A stretch of 21,452 nucleotides of DNA from Pyrinomonadaceae bacterium (GTDB lineage: Bacteria; Acidobacteriota; Blastocatellia; Pyrinomonadales; Pyrinomonadaceae): positions 1 to 21,452 of the forward strand of contig JACCTF010000232.1 of NCBI GenBank assembly GCA_013812565.1, given 5' to 3'. This document shows, one piece after another, positions 1-7,382 of the stretch. The number at the start of each line of letters is the position of its first letter. Position 1 is the stretch's first letter. The position numbers and the translations under genes are program-made. The notes beneath the pieces are model-generated. The model was given only the letters and a program-made list of their open reading frames with translations, was not told where the DNA came from and made no database searches.

Positions 1-869
1 GCGCCGAGGGCGTCCTTCATTGCAGTGCCGATGTCGGCGGGCGAGTGTACGACGCGAATGCCTGCCGCTTCTAACGCTTTCATCTTTTCGTCCTCCGTGC
101 CGTGACCGCCGGAGATAATCGCACCGGCGTGTCCCATGCGGCGTCCTGGCGGGGCGGTCTGCCCGGCGATGAAGGCGACGATGGGCTTGGTGACGTTCGC
201 TTTCGCGTAAGCAGCCGCGTCTTCCTCCGCCGAGCCGCCGATCTCGCCGATCATCACGATGCCGTCGGTCTCCCCGTCATCCTGAAACATCGCGAGCGCA
301 TGAAGGTGCGTTGTGCCGACGATGGGATCGCCGCCGATGCCGATGGCGGTTGACTGGCCCAGCCCGAGCGCCGTCAACTGGCCCACCGCTTCATACGTCA
401 GTGTTCCGGAGCGCGAGACTACGCCGATGCGCCCTTCTTTGTGAATGTGGCCGGGCATGATTCCGATCTTGCATTTGCCGGGCGAAATGATTCCCGGACA
501 ATTTGGGCCGATCAGCCGGGTTGGTTTATCGCTCAGATACTCTTTGACACGCACCATGTCGAGCGCCGGGATGCCTTCGGTGATGCACACTACGAGCGGA
601 ACGCCTGCATCGGCGGCCTCCATAATCGCATCTGCGGCAAAGGCCGGCGGCACGTAGATAACAGATGCATTTGCTCCTGCCTCGTTCACCGCTTCAGCGA
701 CAGTGTTGAAGACAGGAACGCCTTCATGCGTAGTCCCGCCCTTGCCCGGCGTGACGCCGCCGACGACCCTGGTGCCGTATTCGACCATCTGTTTGGTGTG
801 GAATGTGCCTTCTTTTCCGGTAATACCTTGCACAACGAGGCGGGTGTTTTTATCAACGAGAACGCTCAA
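1..869 (-). CDS. sucD: Succinyl-CoA synthetase alpha subunit (3' end cut by window edge)
   Basis: Binds CoA and carries the phosphohistidine in the reversible TCA-cycle step succinyl-CoA + NDP/ADP + Pi to succinate + CoA + NTP/ATP, as partner of SucC. Translating the minus strand gives an uninterrupted frame of 289 codons running off the window. Visible are a CoA-binding Rossmann start ([17 protein letters not shown]), the [11 protein letters not shown] segment, the GIGGDP loop and the active-site [11 protein letters not shown], whose histidine is residue 247 (codon 129-131). The family is about 290 residues, so only a few C-terminal codons should be missing. I chose a TTG start at 869 because GAAGGAG lies about 9 nt upstream and no in-frame ATG fits. 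It lies downstream of sucC but is separated from it by a metallo-hydrolase gene, an unusual order. The identification is secure; the start codon is inferred. Confidence 0.95.
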   Translation of the reverse strand, partial: MSVLVDKNTRLVVQGITGKEGTFHTKQMVEYGTRVVGGVTPGKGGTTHEGVPVFNTVAEAVNEAGANASVIYVPPAFAADAIMEAADAGVPLVVCITEGIPALDMVRVKEYLSDKPTRLIGPNCPGIISPGKCKIGIMPGHIHKEGRIGVVSRSGTLTYEAVGQLTALGLGQSTAIGIGGDPIVGTTHLHALAMFQDDGETDGIVMIGEIGGSAEEDAAAYAKANVTKPIVAFIAGQTAPPGRRMGHAGAIISGGHGTEDEKMKALEAAGIRVVHSPADIGTAMKDALG

Positions 870-898
870 TGCTGCTTGCTCCTTCACAAAGCGCTGAC

Positions 899-950
899 AA
901 GTGATAGTTAACGGGTAACAAGATAAAGGCTTGTTATTAACTCGTCACTT
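899..950. repeat. Imperfect inverted repeat in the metallo-hydrolase/sucD gap
   Basis: The left arm 899-922 (AAGTGATAGTTAACGGG then TAACAAG) and right arm 930-950 pair imperfectly around a 7-nt loop. The arms share AAGTGA, AGTTAA and TAACAAG in inverted order. It lies between two minus-strand genes. No T-run follows on either strand, so a classical Rho-independent terminator is not supported. It resembles the other short-unit intergenic repeats in this window. Confidence 0.55.
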
Positions 951-1017
951 ACCACTGTCTTAAAAGACTGCGGAGTATAACATGGGGCAACTGCTGCGCT
1001 CTATGCAGGCCACATTT

Positions 1018-2415
1018 TCAAAGTTCGACTTTGTCGCCGTATTGTGGCACGTCAACTGCCCATCCGAATCGTTCGACGATGTGATCGCGCATTGCGCTGG
1101 CGGCTTCCGGCTCGCCATGCGTTACGAAAGCGCGCACAGGCGGTGTGGTCATTCCTTCCAACCAACCTAAAATTTCACGCCAATCAGCGTGCGCCGAAAA
1201 GCCGCCGATGCGTTCAATGCGGCAACGCACCGGCACCGGGCGCTTGAAGATCGGGACTTCCCGTTCGCCATCGAGCACGCGCCGCCCAGTGGTTCCGGCA
1301 GCTTGATAACCGACGAAGACCACCGTTGCGTTGGGGTCCGGCAACATCCTCTGCGCATGATGCAGCACGCGCCCGCCCGTCATCATCCCCGCGGCGCTGA
1401 TGATAATGCGGCTTCCGTGTTCATCATTCAAACGCTTCGATTCCTCGCGCGATGAAGTCGTTATCATCGAGCCTGTACGCAGCGGGTGTCGGCGCTCGGC
1501 GAGCACGCTCGCGTAATCTTCGTCATGCTCTTCAGGGCGATTGTTGTAGATTTGCGTGGCGGCTGCGGCCATCGGTGAATCGACGCGCACCGGCAAAACG
1601 GGAATGCGTTCTTCGTCTTCGAGTTCGCGGATGAGGTAGAGCAATTCCTGTGTCCGACCGATGGCGAAGGCCGGGATCAGCACCGGCCCACCGCGCTCGG
1701 CCGCGTCGTTGATGATGCGCGCGAGAATATCTTTCGGGTCTTCAGGGTCATGCAGGCGGTTGCCGTAAGTTGATTCAACCAGGAAGTAGTCGCAAGCGGG
1801 CGGCACGACCGGATCGGGGATAATCGGTTGATTGTGATGTCCGAGGTCGCCTGAGAAGAGCACGCGCCTTCCAACTCCCTCACCCGTATCATTTATCTCA
1901 ACCAGCACCAGGCTCGATCCCAAAATGTGACCGGCAATGCGGAATCCAGCTGCAATACCCTTTGCCACCTCCACCGATTCGCCTGTGTTTGGAATCGGTT
2001 TGATAAGTTTTAAGGCGCGGCGGGCATCATCTTCCGTATAGAGCGGCAGCGCCGGAGAGTGGCGTGAAAGGTTATAGCGATTGCGGTAGTCAGCATCTTC
2101 TTCCTGCAAGCGTCCTGCATCCGGCAGCAGTATCTTCAACAAATCCGCCGTGCCACGCGAACAGTAGACCGGCCCATCAAATCCATGCGCAACAAGGCGC
2201 GGCAAGTAGCCGGTATGATCGATGTGCGCGTGCGTGATAATAACGGCATCAATCGACTGCGGATCAAACGGCGGCTCTTGCCAGTTGCGTTCGCGCAGCT
2301 CCTTCAATCCTTGAAACAAACCGCAATCAACGAGCACACGCCGCCCGCCGGCTTCGAGCAGGTATTTCGATCCTGTGACCGTCCCGACGCCACCCCAGAA
2401 CCCGAGCGTTGCCAT
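1018..2415 (-). CDS. Beta-CASP metallo-beta-lactamase-fold RNA hydrolase (465 aa)
   Basis: Predicted cytoplasmic metal-dependent nuclease of the MBL/beta-CASP family, related to CPSF73/Ysh1 and bacterial RNA-degrading homologues. All metal-binding motifs are present: THAHIDHTG (His62, His64, Asp66, His67), His163 in AGHILGSS, Asp190 in FSGDLGHH, His409 in GFSAHADW and His433 in FVTHGEPE. The beta-CASP cap lies between about 210 and 390, with IPAFAIGRTQELLY and SAAGMMTGGR. Length is normal. The start ATG is preceded by GAGGAG. It lies 72 nt after sucC and 148 nt before sucD on the same strand, so it may be co-transcribed with them. Family assignment is firm; the substrate (RNA rather than DNA or a small molecule) is known only from the family. 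Confidence 0.93.
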   Translation of the reverse strand: MATLGFWGGVGTVTGSKYLLEAGGRRVLVDCGLFQGLKELRERNWQEPPFDPQSIDAVIITHAHIDHTGYLPRLVAHGFDGPVYCSRGTADLLKILLPDAGRLQEEDADYRNRYNLSRHSPALPLYTEDDARRALKLIKPIPNTGESVEVAKGIAAGFRIAGHILGSSLVLVEINDTGEGVGRRVLFSGDLGHHNQPIIPDPVVPPACDYFLVESTYGNRLHDPEDPKDILARIINDAAERGGPVLIPAFAIGRTQELLYLIRELEDEERIPVLPVRVDSPMAAAATQIYNNRPEEHDEDYASVLAERRHPLRTGSMITTSSREESKRLNDEHGSRIIISAAGMMTGGRVLHHAQRMLPDPNATVVFVGYQAAGTTGRRVLDGEREVPIFKRPVPVRCRIERIGGFSAHADWREILGWLEGMTTPPVRAFVTHGEPEAASAMRDHIVERFGWAVDVPQYGDKVEL

Positions 2416-2439
2416 TGCTCCTCCTCATAGACTAAGAGA

Positions 2440-2482
2440 AGAAGGCAGTAAGCAGTCACGTGTTTTCTGCCTTCTGCCTTCT
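2440..2482. repeat. Small inverted and tandem heptamer repeat (AGAAGGCAG / CTGCCTTCT)
   Basis: AGAAGGCAG at 2440-2448 is the exact reverse complement of CTGCCTTCT at 2467-2475, and the latter is repeated in a 7-nt step at 2474-2482. The element fills the short gap between sucC and the metallo-hydrolase gene and could fold into a hairpin in the transcript. It belongs to the same kind of short-unit intergenic repeat seen elsewhere in the window. Confidence 0.6.
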
Positions 2483-2487
2483 GTTCT

Positions 2488-3660
2488 TCAAGCGGCCTGT
2501 TGTTTAGCGAGCGAAACGACTTTCTCCGCCGCATCCTTCATGCCATTGGCGACGGTGAAGTTCATGCCGGAGTCGCGGATCACGCGTTGCCCTTCTTCGA
2601 CATTGGTGCCTTCGAGGCGGACGACGACGGGGACTCCGATGCCGAGGTTCTGGGCTGCGCCGACCACGCCGCGCGCCACCATGTCGCAGCGCACAATGCC
2701 CCCGAAGATGTTGATTAGAACGGCACGCACGTTCTTGTCACCGAGCAAAATCTTGAATGCCGCTTCGACGCGCTCTTGTGACGCGCCGCCGCCAACATCA
2801 AGAAAGTTAGCGGGTTCGCCGCCCGCCAGTTTGATGATGTCCATTGTCGCCATCGCGAGTCCTGCGCCATTGACCATGCAGGCGATGTTGCCGTCGAGCT
2901 TGATGTAGTTCAGATCGTACTTCGAGGCTTCGATCTCCAGCGGCTCTTCTTCATTTAAGTCGCGTAAGTTCAAAAACTCTTTGTGGCGGAAGAGAGCGTT
3001 GTCGTCGAAATTTATTTTCGCGTCGAGTGCGATCAGCCGGTTGTCCTTCGTTAGGAGAAACGGATTGATCTCCAAGAGCGAGGCATCCATCTGCTCGTAG
3101 GCGGTGTAGAGGTTCTGCATAAACTTCGCCGCTTGATTGATGAGGTCAACCGGAAGGCCGAGGGCGAAGGCGAGCTTTCTCGCTTGGAACGAGCGAAAGC
3201 CGACGGCCGGAACAATCGTCTCTTTCACAATCTTCTCGGGCGTGTGCGCCGCGACTTCTTCGATGTCCATGCCGCCTGCCGCCGAAGCCATAAAGACGAG
3301 TCGGCCGGTTGCGCGGTCGAGCACAATGCTCAGATAAAACTCCTTATCAATCGGCAAGCCTTCTTCAATGAGCAGGGTACGCACCTCCCTGCCCTCTGGC
3401 CCGGTCTGATGTGTGACCAGATTCATGCCAAGCATAGCTTGCGCGATCTGTTGCGCTTCCTCCGCGCTGCGGGCGAGTTTGACGCCGCCGCCCTTGCCAC
3501 GTCCGCCGGCATGAATTTGTGCTTTGACAACAACCACTTCGGTGCCTAAATCCTTCGCCGCGCGAAAAGCTTCTTCGGGCGAGCGCACGGTAATGCCGCG
3601 CGGCACGGCAATGCCGAAGTTCTTCAACAACTCTTTGCCTTGATATTCGTGAATCTTCAT
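2488..3660 (-). CDS. sucC: Succinyl-CoA synthetase beta subunit (390 aa)
   Basis: ATP-grasp subunit that binds nucleotide and Mg2+ and, with SucD, interconverts succinyl-CoA and succinate in the TCA cycle. Begins [12 protein letters not shown] as in the family. Lys46 and the glycine-rich GGRGKGGGV (52-60) bind nucleotide; Glu197 and Asn199 (LLEINP) and Asp213 (LDAKINFDD) form the metal site; FLDVGGGAS (287-294) and [10 protein letters not shown] (317-326) belong to the ligase domain that contacts SucD. The length matches E. coli SucC (388 aa). The ATG is preceded by CGGAGA. It is first of three same-strand genes, followed by the metallo-hydrolase and then sucD. Confidence 0.97.
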   Translation of the reverse strand: MKIHEYQGKELLKNFGIAVPRGITVRSPEEAFRAAKDLGTEVVVVKAQIHAGGRGKGGGVKLARSAEEAQQIAQAMLGMNLVTHQTGPEGREVRTLLIEEGLPIDKEFYLSIVLDRATGRLVFMASAAGGMDIEEVAAHTPEKIVKETIVPAVGFRSFQARKLAFALGLPVDLINQAAKFMQNLYTAYEQMDASLLEINPFLLTKDNRLIALDAKINFDDNALFRHKEFLNLRDLNEEEPLEIEASKYDLNYIKLDGNIACMVNGAGLAMATMDIIKLAGGEPANFLDVGGGASQERVEAAFKILLGDKNVRAVLINIFGGIVRCDMVARGVVGAAQNLGIGVPVVVRLEGTNVEEGQRVIRDSGMNFTVANGMKDAAEKVVSLAKQQAA

Positions 3661-3691
3661 CTTAATCTCCGCTTCGGTTGATGACCTTTAC

Positions 3692-3709
3692 GACACTCTA
3701 TATTGTGTC
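3692..3709. promoter_or_regulatory. Candidate operator: GACAC-N8-GTGTC palindrome upstream of sucC
   Basis: GACAC and GTGTC form perfect 5-bp arms around TCTATATT in the divergent gap between sucC and the osmC-like gene, 32 nt upstream of the sucC start. Position and symmetry suit a repressor or activator site, but 5-bp arms are weak evidence. I could not fit a good -35/-10 pair around it. The rest of the 225-bp gap shows nothing further. Confidence 0.25.
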
Positions 3710-3885
3710 ACTTAAAGCGCAGGAGTGTAGTCGCATGAAGCATACGGCTGCAAGCCACCCGGCAACAGACGCGCACGAGGTAAACATTGCCTGAAGGAGT
3801 TACTAAAGTTACCCTCCACTCTGTGCGATCACGTCTCGTCGCCACTTGCCCGCATGTCTTAGGTAGATGAAAGGAAACAATTCCG

Positions 3886-4317
3886 ATGAATGACGTAACA
3901 GTTACTTCGCTCGTGAACCTTCAGAACGAAGTGCGCTATGGGGATGGGAGCGATGGTCACTCCTTTATCACCGACGAACCAAAAACGGTCGGTGGTGATG
4001 ACCGCGGGCCAGACCCTTATACGTTGCTCATGGGCGCGCTCGGCAGTTGTATTTCGATGACCGTCACGATGTATGCGCGCCACAAGGCGTGGCCGCTTGA
4101 GCGCGTCACGGTGCGCCTGCGTCAGCAAAGGGTGCACGCCAAGGATTGCCAAGAATGCGAGATGATGGAGGGTTTTGCGCTTCGCATCGAGCGAGCCGTG
4201 ACTGTCGAAGGCGAACTGAGCGATGAACAGCGTGCTCGCCTTATTGAGATTGCCCTGAAGTGCCCGATCCACCGAACGCTTACATCTGAAATCGTCATTA
4301 CTGAGATGCAGGTTTGA
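3886..4317 (+). CDS. OsmC/Ohr-family protein (143 aa)
   Basis: Small cytoplasmic protein of the OsmC-like fold, whose characterised members reduce organic hydroperoxides with a pair of cysteines. The two conserved cysteines are visible: Cys55 in GALGSCISMT and Cys126 in ALKCPIHRTL. The N-terminal strand region with DEPKTVGGDDRGPDPYTLL is typical of the YhfA-like subgroup. An extra CxxC (Cys88, Cys91 in KDCQECE) sits in the middle region and could bind metal or take part in redox exchange; this is not part of the core motif. GAAAGGA lies upstream of the ATG. It is divergent from sucC and followed by a glycosyltransferase 192 nt downstream, with no clear operon link. A peroxidase role is a family-level inference. 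Confidence 0.88.
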   Translation: MNDVTVTSLVNLQNEVRYGDGSDGHSFITDEPKTVGGDDRGPDPYTLLMGALGSCISMTVTMYARHKAWPLERVTVRLRQQRVHAKDCQECEMMEGFALRIERAVTVEGELSDEQRARLIEIALKCPIHRTLTSEIVITEMQV

Positions 4318-4509
4318 AGGATTCGGTTGAATCCATAACGCGCCGCCCGGCCGCGCGAGGGCGTGCGTAACAGTCGGCGGCGTGTAAGCCGTTCAATCTT
4401 AGTGGCGTTATACGGACGGGGCGCCGGTACTATTGTAAATAAAGATGTCTCTCCAAACTGTTTATGATGCTGGATGAAATAGAGACGCCATACCCGGTAG
4501 AGGAATCAA

Positions 4510-5451
4510 ATGGTTAACAAAGCGTTAGTTTCTATTGTCACGCCTTTCTATAATTGTAAAAAATTCTTCCAGGAAACTATACAAAGCGTTTTCACCCAGA
4601 CCTATGAGAACTGGGAGCTTCTGCTAGTAGATGATAATTCGATTGACGGTAGCACCGAAATCGCCCTGCGGTATGCCGCGGAGTACCCACAGAAAGTACG
4701 TTATTTCGAGCACGAGGATCATCAAAATAGAGGTCAAAGCGCTTCGCGTAATTTAGGGGTTCGTAACGCCACAGGCGAATACATTGCCTTCCTGGACCAT
4801 GATGACGTGTGGCTGCCGGACAAGCTGGAGAGGCAGGCGAGCATCATGGATTCGCTGCCCGAAGCTGGCATGATTTATGGGGCAACTCAGTACTGGCACA
4901 GCTGGACGGGTAAGCTCGAAGACAAACACCGTGACCACGTTCCCGAGCTTCCGGTCAAACCCGGCACTCTGGTCGCGCCCCCAAAGCTACTTCTGGACTC
5001 CTATCCTCTGGGAACCGGTAACGCCCCATGTACGGGTAGCCTCCTGATGCGGCGTGAGGCGGTAGAGCGCGCCGGCGGTTTCGAAGAATCTTTCAAAGGC
5101 GAACGTTGCTTGTACGAGGATCAAGCCTTCTTGGTCAAGGTTTACCTTAATGAATTCGTTTACGTGGCGGGCGAGTGCTGGGACAAGTACCGGCTGCACC
5201 CCGACTCCGCGATGGCTACCGCGCTTGAAGCGGGCCGGTACCAGTCTACACGCTTCTTCTTTTTGGAATGGTTTGAAAGGTACTTGGTTGACAAAAAGAT
5301 TCAAGATGAAGAGATCTGGTTAGCTCTGAAGAACGCACTCTGGCCGTACCGACACCCGGTGTTGTCCAAGCATCCACGCTTGTACCGACTGCTGGTGAGT
5401 GCCCGCCAGCTTATTACACAGGGCGAAAGCAAAACACAGAAACATCATTGA
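4510..5451 (+). CDS. Family 2 glycosyltransferase (313 aa)
   Basis: GT-A fold, inverting glycosyltransferase that transfers a sugar from a nucleotide-sugar donor, probably to a surface polysaccharide or lipid. The N-terminal VSIVTPFYNC, the nucleotide-binding LLVDDNSIDGSTE (DD at 41-42) and the metal-binding FLDHDDVW (96-100) are all present. The later YEDQAF (202-207) supplies the usual catalytic ED pair, and KYRLHPDS closes the fold. No membrane segments are evident, so it is probably a peripheral cytoplasmic enzyme. The 5' part of the gene is visibly more AT-rich than its neighbours, which could mean transfer, and no other polysaccharide gene is adjacent. Donor and acceptor cannot be told from the sequence. 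AGAGGA precedes the ATG. Confidence 0.92.
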   Translation: MVNKALVSIVTPFYNCKKFFQETIQSVFTQTYENWELLLVDDNSIDGSTEIALRYAAEYPQKVRYFEHEDHQNRGQSASRNLGVRNATGEYIAFLDHDDVWLPDKLERQASIMDSLPEAGMIYGATQYWHSWTGKLEDKHRDHVPELPVKPGTLVAPPKLLLDSYPLGTGNAPCTGSLLMRREAVERAGGFEESFKGERCLYEDQAFLVKVYLNEFVYVAGECWDKYRLHPDSAMATALEAGRYQSTRFFFLEWFERYLVDKKIQDEEIWLALKNALWPYRHPVLSKHPRLYRLLVSARQLITQGESKTQKHH

Positions 5452-5507
5452 GGTCTGCAGAGAAGTGTTTATTGCCTAAGCCCCCAGTACGATGGAAAGC
5501 GATATAG

Positions 5508-5541
5508 GTCAGTGCCGCCCGCGGTAGCGGGCAGCACTGAC
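5508..5541 (+). terminator. Strong 34-nt hairpin after the glycosyltransferase
   Basis: GTCAGTGC-c-GCCCGC, loop GGTA, then GCGGGC-a-GCACTGAC: 14 paired bases with one internal mismatch and a tetraloop, starting 56 nt after the stop codon. No T-tract follows (AAACAAGACT), so it is either a hairpin that stabilises the 3' end of the message or a non-canonical terminator between this gene and the convergent tRNA. Confidence 0.5.
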
Positions 5542-5663
5542 AAACAAGACTGTTCTGGGTAACGTAGGTTACTCATCAAGCGCGGCGCATTTAAAGGCAC
5601 ACAAAAGCTTATGGATAGTAAGTTCCGACCATCCGTAAGCAAGTTTAGCTGGCGGGTTTATAA

Positions 5664-5737
5664 TCGGCGCGAGAGGATTTGAACCTCCGACCCCCTGAAC
5701 CCCATTCAGGTGCGCTACCAGGCTGCGCTACGCGCCG
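5664..5737 (-). tRNA. tRNA-Pro(GGG), 74 nt, CCA not encoded
   Basis: The minus strand folds as a full cloverleaf. Acceptor CGGCGCG pairs with CGCGCCG (7/7). The D arm is GCGC/GCGC with AGCCTGGTA in the loop. The anticodon stem is CCTGA/TCAGG around ATGGGGT, giving anticodon GGG (proline CCC/CCU). The variable loop is 5 nt and the T arm is GGAGG/CCTCT with TTCAAAT. The discriminator base is A and is followed by TTA, so CCA must be added after transcription. It lies downstream of a MerR-type gene on the same strand; I recall the same pairing in other bacteria near pheST/ihfA, but those genes are not in the window. Confidence 0.97.
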
Positions 5738-5749
5738 TCGATTTGTTCT

Positions 5750-5779
5750 TTAATATGCCTTAGATGGGTTGCTTGTCAA
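5750..5779 (-). promoter_or_regulatory. Sigma-70-type promoter for tRNA-Pro
   Basis: Read on the minus strand, TTGACA (5774-5779, perfect -35) is followed after 18 nt by TATTAA (5750-5755, 4/6 match to -10), about 13 nt before the tRNA 5' end. This suggests the tRNA is transcribed independently of the MerR gene upstream. Confidence 0.65.
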
Positions 5780-5842
5780 ATGGTCTGTGACATGCGTTGC
5801 AGAGTCCCGGCAGAAGCGTGAAACTTAGCTTTCCACTTACTC

Positions 5843-6358
5843 TTACCTGCGCTGCGGTTCGTTCGCATCCAACAACCCTAACAGCTCATACAACTGCTCT
5901 TTCAACCGACGCATGGCGACGCGTCGTCCCTCCGACACGCCTGCACTTGCATCAGCCAATACGGTTTCTTCGGAGGGCGACCGGGGCTGTGCCGCAATTA
6001 CCGGCGATGTACTCGATGGTGGAGGCGCGACGCTCGGCGGCGCAGCAGGCGCTGCCTGGGTGCTCATCTCCGGCGTGACAACCTTGAGCTTGCTCGCCCC
6101 ACGCAGTTCGCTGGAAAGCTTCTTTTTCGCTCCAGCGATTGTGTACTGATCTTCATAAAGCAATTCCTTGATGCGTAGCGCCATTTCTACATCGCGTCTG
6201 CGGTAGGTTCGTTGCCCGGCGCGATTTTTCTGCGGCGCGAGCATCGGGAATTCTGACTCCCAGTAGCGCAGCACATGCGCCTGCACGCCCGTGATCTCAC
6301 ATACTTCGCCGATTTTGAAGAAGAGTTTTTCGGGGATTAAGACGGCCGCTCGATTCAT
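5843..6358 (-). CDS. MerR-family transcriptional regulator (171 aa)
   Basis: DNA-binding regulator with an N-terminal MerR winged helix-turn-helix (about residues 12-80): [22 protein letters not shown], then [18 protein letters not shown] and [19 protein letters not shown]. The last of these leads into the dimerisation helix. The remainder (about 95-150) is a proline/serine/alanine-rich linker of low complexity, with a short C-terminal helix ([13 protein letters not shown]). There is no effector-binding domain and no cysteine cluster, so a metal or drug sensor is unlikely. It resembles the MerR group often found beside tRNA-Pro. The sequence does not reveal its targets. A TTGACA-17-TAACAT promoter lies upstream. 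Confidence 0.9.
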   Translation of the reverse strand: MNRAAVLIPEKLFFKIGEVCEITGVQAHVLRYWESEFPMLAPQKNRAGQRTYRRRDVEMALRIKELLYEDQYTIAGAKKKLSSELRGASKLKVVTPEMSTQAAPAAPPSVAPPPSSTSPVIAAQPRSPSEETVLADASAGVSEGRRVAMRRLKEQLYELLGLLDANEPQRR

Positions 6359-6442
6359 AATGTTTTCTCGAAGGCACTTGCCAAATGCTGCTATGAAGCT
6401 GGGGCGGAAGTGTTTAAGCAGACTGAGGCGCTTTGCGGCGCA

Positions 6443-6471
6443 ATGTTACTTAGGGGCCACTCCCGTGTCAA
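6443..6471 (-). promoter_or_regulatory. Sigma-70-type promoter for the MerR gene
   Basis: On the minus strand TTGACA (6466-6471) and TAACAT (6443-6448) are separated by 17 nt. The predicted start would give a leader of about 75-80 nt before the MerR ATG at 6358. The perfect -35 and ideal spacing make this one of the better promoter matches in the window. Confidence 0.6.
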
Positions 6472-6481
6472 CGTCCTGTAA

Positions 6482-6593
6482 AGTACGGAGCAAAGAGTAC
6501 GGAGCAAAGAGTGCGGAATGCAGAGTTTAGAAGTAAAGCACGACCTTGCTCTTTAACTCCGTACCTCGTACTTCGCACTCTTTACTTTGGCGC
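6482..6593. repeat. 14-bp tandem repeat AGTACGGAGCAAAG with inverted copies
   Basis: AGTACGGAGCAAAG occurs at 6482-6495 and 6496-6509, with a degenerate third copy at 6510-6523. About 20-70 nt later the same words return inverted (TTGCTCTTTAACTCCGTACC and GTACTTCGCACTCTTTACTT). The block can therefore fold into a long imperfect stem-loop. It lies between the MerR promoter and the aminotransferase promoter, in a gap of about 330 bp holding no gene. The short ORF that crosses it (from 6546) begins upstream of the promoter and is not a credible start. Confidence 0.7.
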
Positions 6594-6611
6594 ATACTTT
6601 TTCTCGCATCG

Positions 6612-6641
6612 TGGACGGGGCAGGTTTCCGGCAGCTATAAT
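6612..6641 (+). promoter_or_regulatory. Promoter for the truncated aminotransferase/thiL unit
   Basis: TGGACG (6612-6617) and a perfect TATAAT (6636-6641) are 18 nt apart. The expected transcript would start near 6648, some 40 nt before the proposed GTG start at 6687. This rules against the longer reading frame opening at 6546. Confidence 0.5.
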
Positions 6642-6686
6642 CTCATCACTCTCACCACAAAGTTTCCAGGAGGTTCACCGCTCATC

Positions 6687-7373
6687 GTGTCCACGTCCGC
6701 AGATGGCTTCCAGCTTGCCGCGCGTCTTGATAAAGTCGGATTCTCCGACATCGTTAAAACTCGCAACCGAGTAATGGAATTACGTGCCGCGGGAGCAACA
6801 GTCCACGAGTTTCAAGGCGGCGAACCTTTCCAGTGGACGCCCGACTACATCAAAGAAGCGTTGGTGCGTGCTCTACAGGACAACAAAACTCGCTACGCCC
6901 CGTCGTCGGGCATCTCTGAACTTCGCCAAGCGATTGTCGAGAAAGTGCGCACGCGCAACCGCATCCCGCACAATGATGAAAACGTAGTTGTTCTCAACGG
7001 CGGCATGCAGGGTCTGTTCGCTGTGTTTCAGTCCGTGGTCGATCTCGGCGAGGAGGTGCTGGTTTTTTCTCCGTACTGGACACCGATCAAGGATTTGATC
7101 GCGCAGTGTGAGGGCGTGTCCGTACTGGTGCCGACGACGGAGGCGCGCCGTAACGGTTTCGCCAAAACACTTGTGCGTTACGCTTCATCGAGGACGCGCG
7201 CCATCTACTACAACACGCCGCAGAATCCATCCGGGGTGGTTTTCACACGCGCTGAAGCGGAAGCGGTTGCCGCCCTCGCACGCGAGCGCGACCTCATTGT
7301 GATCGCCGACGAAGCTTATGAGGATTTTGTGTACGACGGCCGGCATGTCTCAATCGCTTCGCTCGACGGGTGA
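6687..7373 (+). pseudogene. Truncated class I/II PLP aminotransferase, lacks the catalytic lysine (228 aa)
   Basis: N-terminal 60% of an aspartate-aminotransferase-like, fold type I enzyme. Recognisable are GGEPFQWTPDYI (near 44-55), TRYAPSSGISELR (68-80), NGGMQGL, the FSPYW segment (128-131), NTPQNPSG (Asn180 contacts PLP) and VIADEAYEDFVYDG (Asp208 and Tyr211). It stops right after HVSIASLDG. Full-length relatives (about 390 aa) continue with the SKSYAMTG segment carrying the PLP Schiff-base lysine and then the small domain; none of this occurs in any frame before thiL, 9 nt downstream. The enzyme should be inactive. I chose the GTG at 6687 because AGGAGG (6668-6673) precedes it and it fits the family N-terminus. 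A deletion joining the middle of this gene to the start of thiL, or an assembly gap, would explain the structure. Confidence 0.8.
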
Positions 7374-7382
7374 GCCACACGC

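Noticed and set aside
441..911. 156-aa plus-strand ORF over sucD
   Set aside because: It is antisense to a clearly conserved sucD frame, has no ribosome-binding site and no family resemblance.
4331..4415. attC-like ends (ATAACGC ... GGCGTTATAC) after the osmC-like gene
   Set aside because: The inner arms do not pair at matching distances, there is no L''/L' complementarity and no cassette-start complement was found.
6546..6686. N-terminal extension of the aminotransferase frame
   Set aside because: It starts upstream of the TATAAT promoter, crosses a repeat block and does not match the family N-terminus; the GTG at 6687 after AGGAGG fits better.
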